Source of the DNA: Diprion similis | Lineage: Eukaryota; Arthropoda; Insecta; Hymenoptera; Diprionidae | Direction: 5' to 3' | Length of the DNA: 64,000 nucleotides | Assembly (NCBI RefSeq): GCF_021155765.1 | Contig: NC_060114.1 | Span: forward strand, 19,512,501 to 19,576,500 | Shown here: one piece after another, positions 63,282 to 64,000 of the stretch | Layout of the letters: each line of letters starts with the position of its first letter | How positions within the stretch are numbered: the stretch's first letter is position 1 | Program-made: the position numbers and the translations under genes | Notes under the pieces: model-generated | Told to the model about the DNA's origin: nothing | Database searches by the model: none | The model's input: the letters and a program-made list of their open reading frames with translations, nothing else

Positions 63282-64000
63282 TCTATTTATAACAGATTTC
63301 GGAAAATACTGGAATCGATTTGTTCATACCCTATTTCGACGTAATTTTGCGAAAGGATTTCATTGCGCACAGTCATGACACACTGCAAGCAATGAAACCG
63401 AACTCACCGCTGAAAAACATCAAATTTGCACTGGGTTTTCATAGAGATGGAGAACAAAAATTACAAACTCATAACTACAAAGTTTCAGTTTCCGTTTATT
63501 TATCATGTCTTAGTCATAGTACAAGTGATCAGGTGTCAGTGTATACTACTCTACCAAGTTTCTAAATAGTATGATATAATATCTTATTCTAATACATTGT
63601 ACTGATAATGATATATTATACCAAAAATTATTATAATATCATATAATATATTGGTGCTACTATTTCATGTAATCTGGATTAAAATCAATCATAAATAAAT
63701 TTCTCCGTATTTTCTGCGTATCTTCTCAGCTATTGGTCCTATTATTTTTTGAATGCCTTCCTCACAATCCATAGGATTCAATTAGCATAGAATTAAAGAG
63801 TCGTTTGAGTCGATTCCGAAACGGCAAGTCTTTCGCTCGGAAAAGAACGAAGGCTGACCCCTTTGGATTTTTTCAGTCGAAATTCGGCCGATTATGAGAA
63901 ATATTTAGAGTAACTTCGAGATGCACTATATCGACGTAATTTTGCGAGAGGAATCGACTGCGCACAGTCCGAATACGCTGCGAGCAACGTATCAAGAGTT
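63282..64000. repeat. Higher-order repeat unit H8, start only
   Basis: Spacer block cut by the window end. It carries the V-type markers (TCAATCATAAAT, TATTATTTTTTG), although a strict 7437-bp period would put an N-type spacer here. Confidence 0.93.

Larger units (their letters stand above)
45139..64000. repeat. Tandem satellite of about 314-bp monomers with nested higher-order repeats
   Basis: By counting the recurring GTAATT start, I find 37 full monomers of 313-314 bp in the window, plus half monomers and AT-rich spacer blocks. Three regular monomers (45139, 45452, 45766) and a 163-bp half (46080-46242) lead into the first spacer. Monomer hallmarks are CTGCTGTTGGTCTCACGATA, GAGGGTCAAATTAGTCGG, TTGGATTTTTTCAGTC, TGCACTATATCGACGTAATT and the dyad GACTGC-N2-GCAGTC. 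Small open frames of 60-100 codons recur in each copy but are only by-products of the repeat. The right end lies outside the window. Confidence 0.97.

Noticed and set aside
45139-64000. CRISPR array
   Set aside because: The repeats are about 314 bp with no unique spacers of CRISPR size, and the surrounding genes are eukaryotic with introns.
45139-64000. CENP-B box in the monomer
   Set aside because: TTAGTCGGAAAAGGG looks vaguely similar but lacks the required TTCG and CGGG core spacing.

Overview
The window is eukaryotic nuclear DNA from an insect, possibly a hymenopteran such as a sawfly; the species-level guess is weak. The evidence is multi-exon genes with short introns, GT-AG (once GC-AG) splice sites, and proteins that I recognise as the insect/animal ADGF (ADA2-type adenosine deaminase), RPF2, REXO2, LRR1, WDTC1/adipose, ADCK1 and coproporphyrinogen oxidase families. 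I rebuilt every gene model by hand from reading frames, splice signals and remembered family sequences; no search was run.

Layout. (1) Positions 1 to about 20,100 hold no coding gene that I can support: simple repeats, homopolymer runs and several foldback (MITE-like) inverted repeats. (2) 20,186-27,217 holds two ADGF genes in divergent orientation with identical intron positions and phases, a clear inverted duplication. The minus-strand copy carries N instead of D in the HxHD active-site motif. (3) 27,542-44,297 is a dense housekeeping block: RPF2 (-), REXO2 (-), LRR1 (-), WDTC1 (+), ADCK1 (-), CPOX (-). LRR1 and WDTC1 are head-to-head with a CCAAT-box pair between them; WDTC1 and ADCK1 are tail-to-tail, 406 bp apart. 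(4) From about 44,650 to the end of the window (19.3 kb, right edge not reached) there is a tandem satellite of about 314-bp monomers. It is organised in higher-order repeats (HORs) of 2165, 2479 or 2793 bp, each opened by a 746-bp AT-rich spacer block, and these are again organised in a 7437-bp super-repeat.

How the genes relate. ADGF proteins are secreted and remove extracellular adenosine. RPF2 acts in 60S ribosome assembly, REXO2 degrades the last short oligoribonucleotides, ADCK1 is a mitochondrial atypical kinase, and CPOX makes protoporphyrinogen in the mitochondrion. LRR1 and WDTC1 are both substrate receptors of cullin-RING ubiquitin ligases (CUL2 and CUL4-DDB1). The block reads as ordinary housekeeping genes next to a large satellite, with NRF-1/Ewg-like motifs in front of RPF2, ADCK1 and (weaker) CPOX.

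The most unusual object is the nested satellite: private point mutations repeat exactly 7437 bp apart, one HOR is a visible mosaic, and the left edge decays into diverged monomers only about 350 bp from the CPOX start codon.
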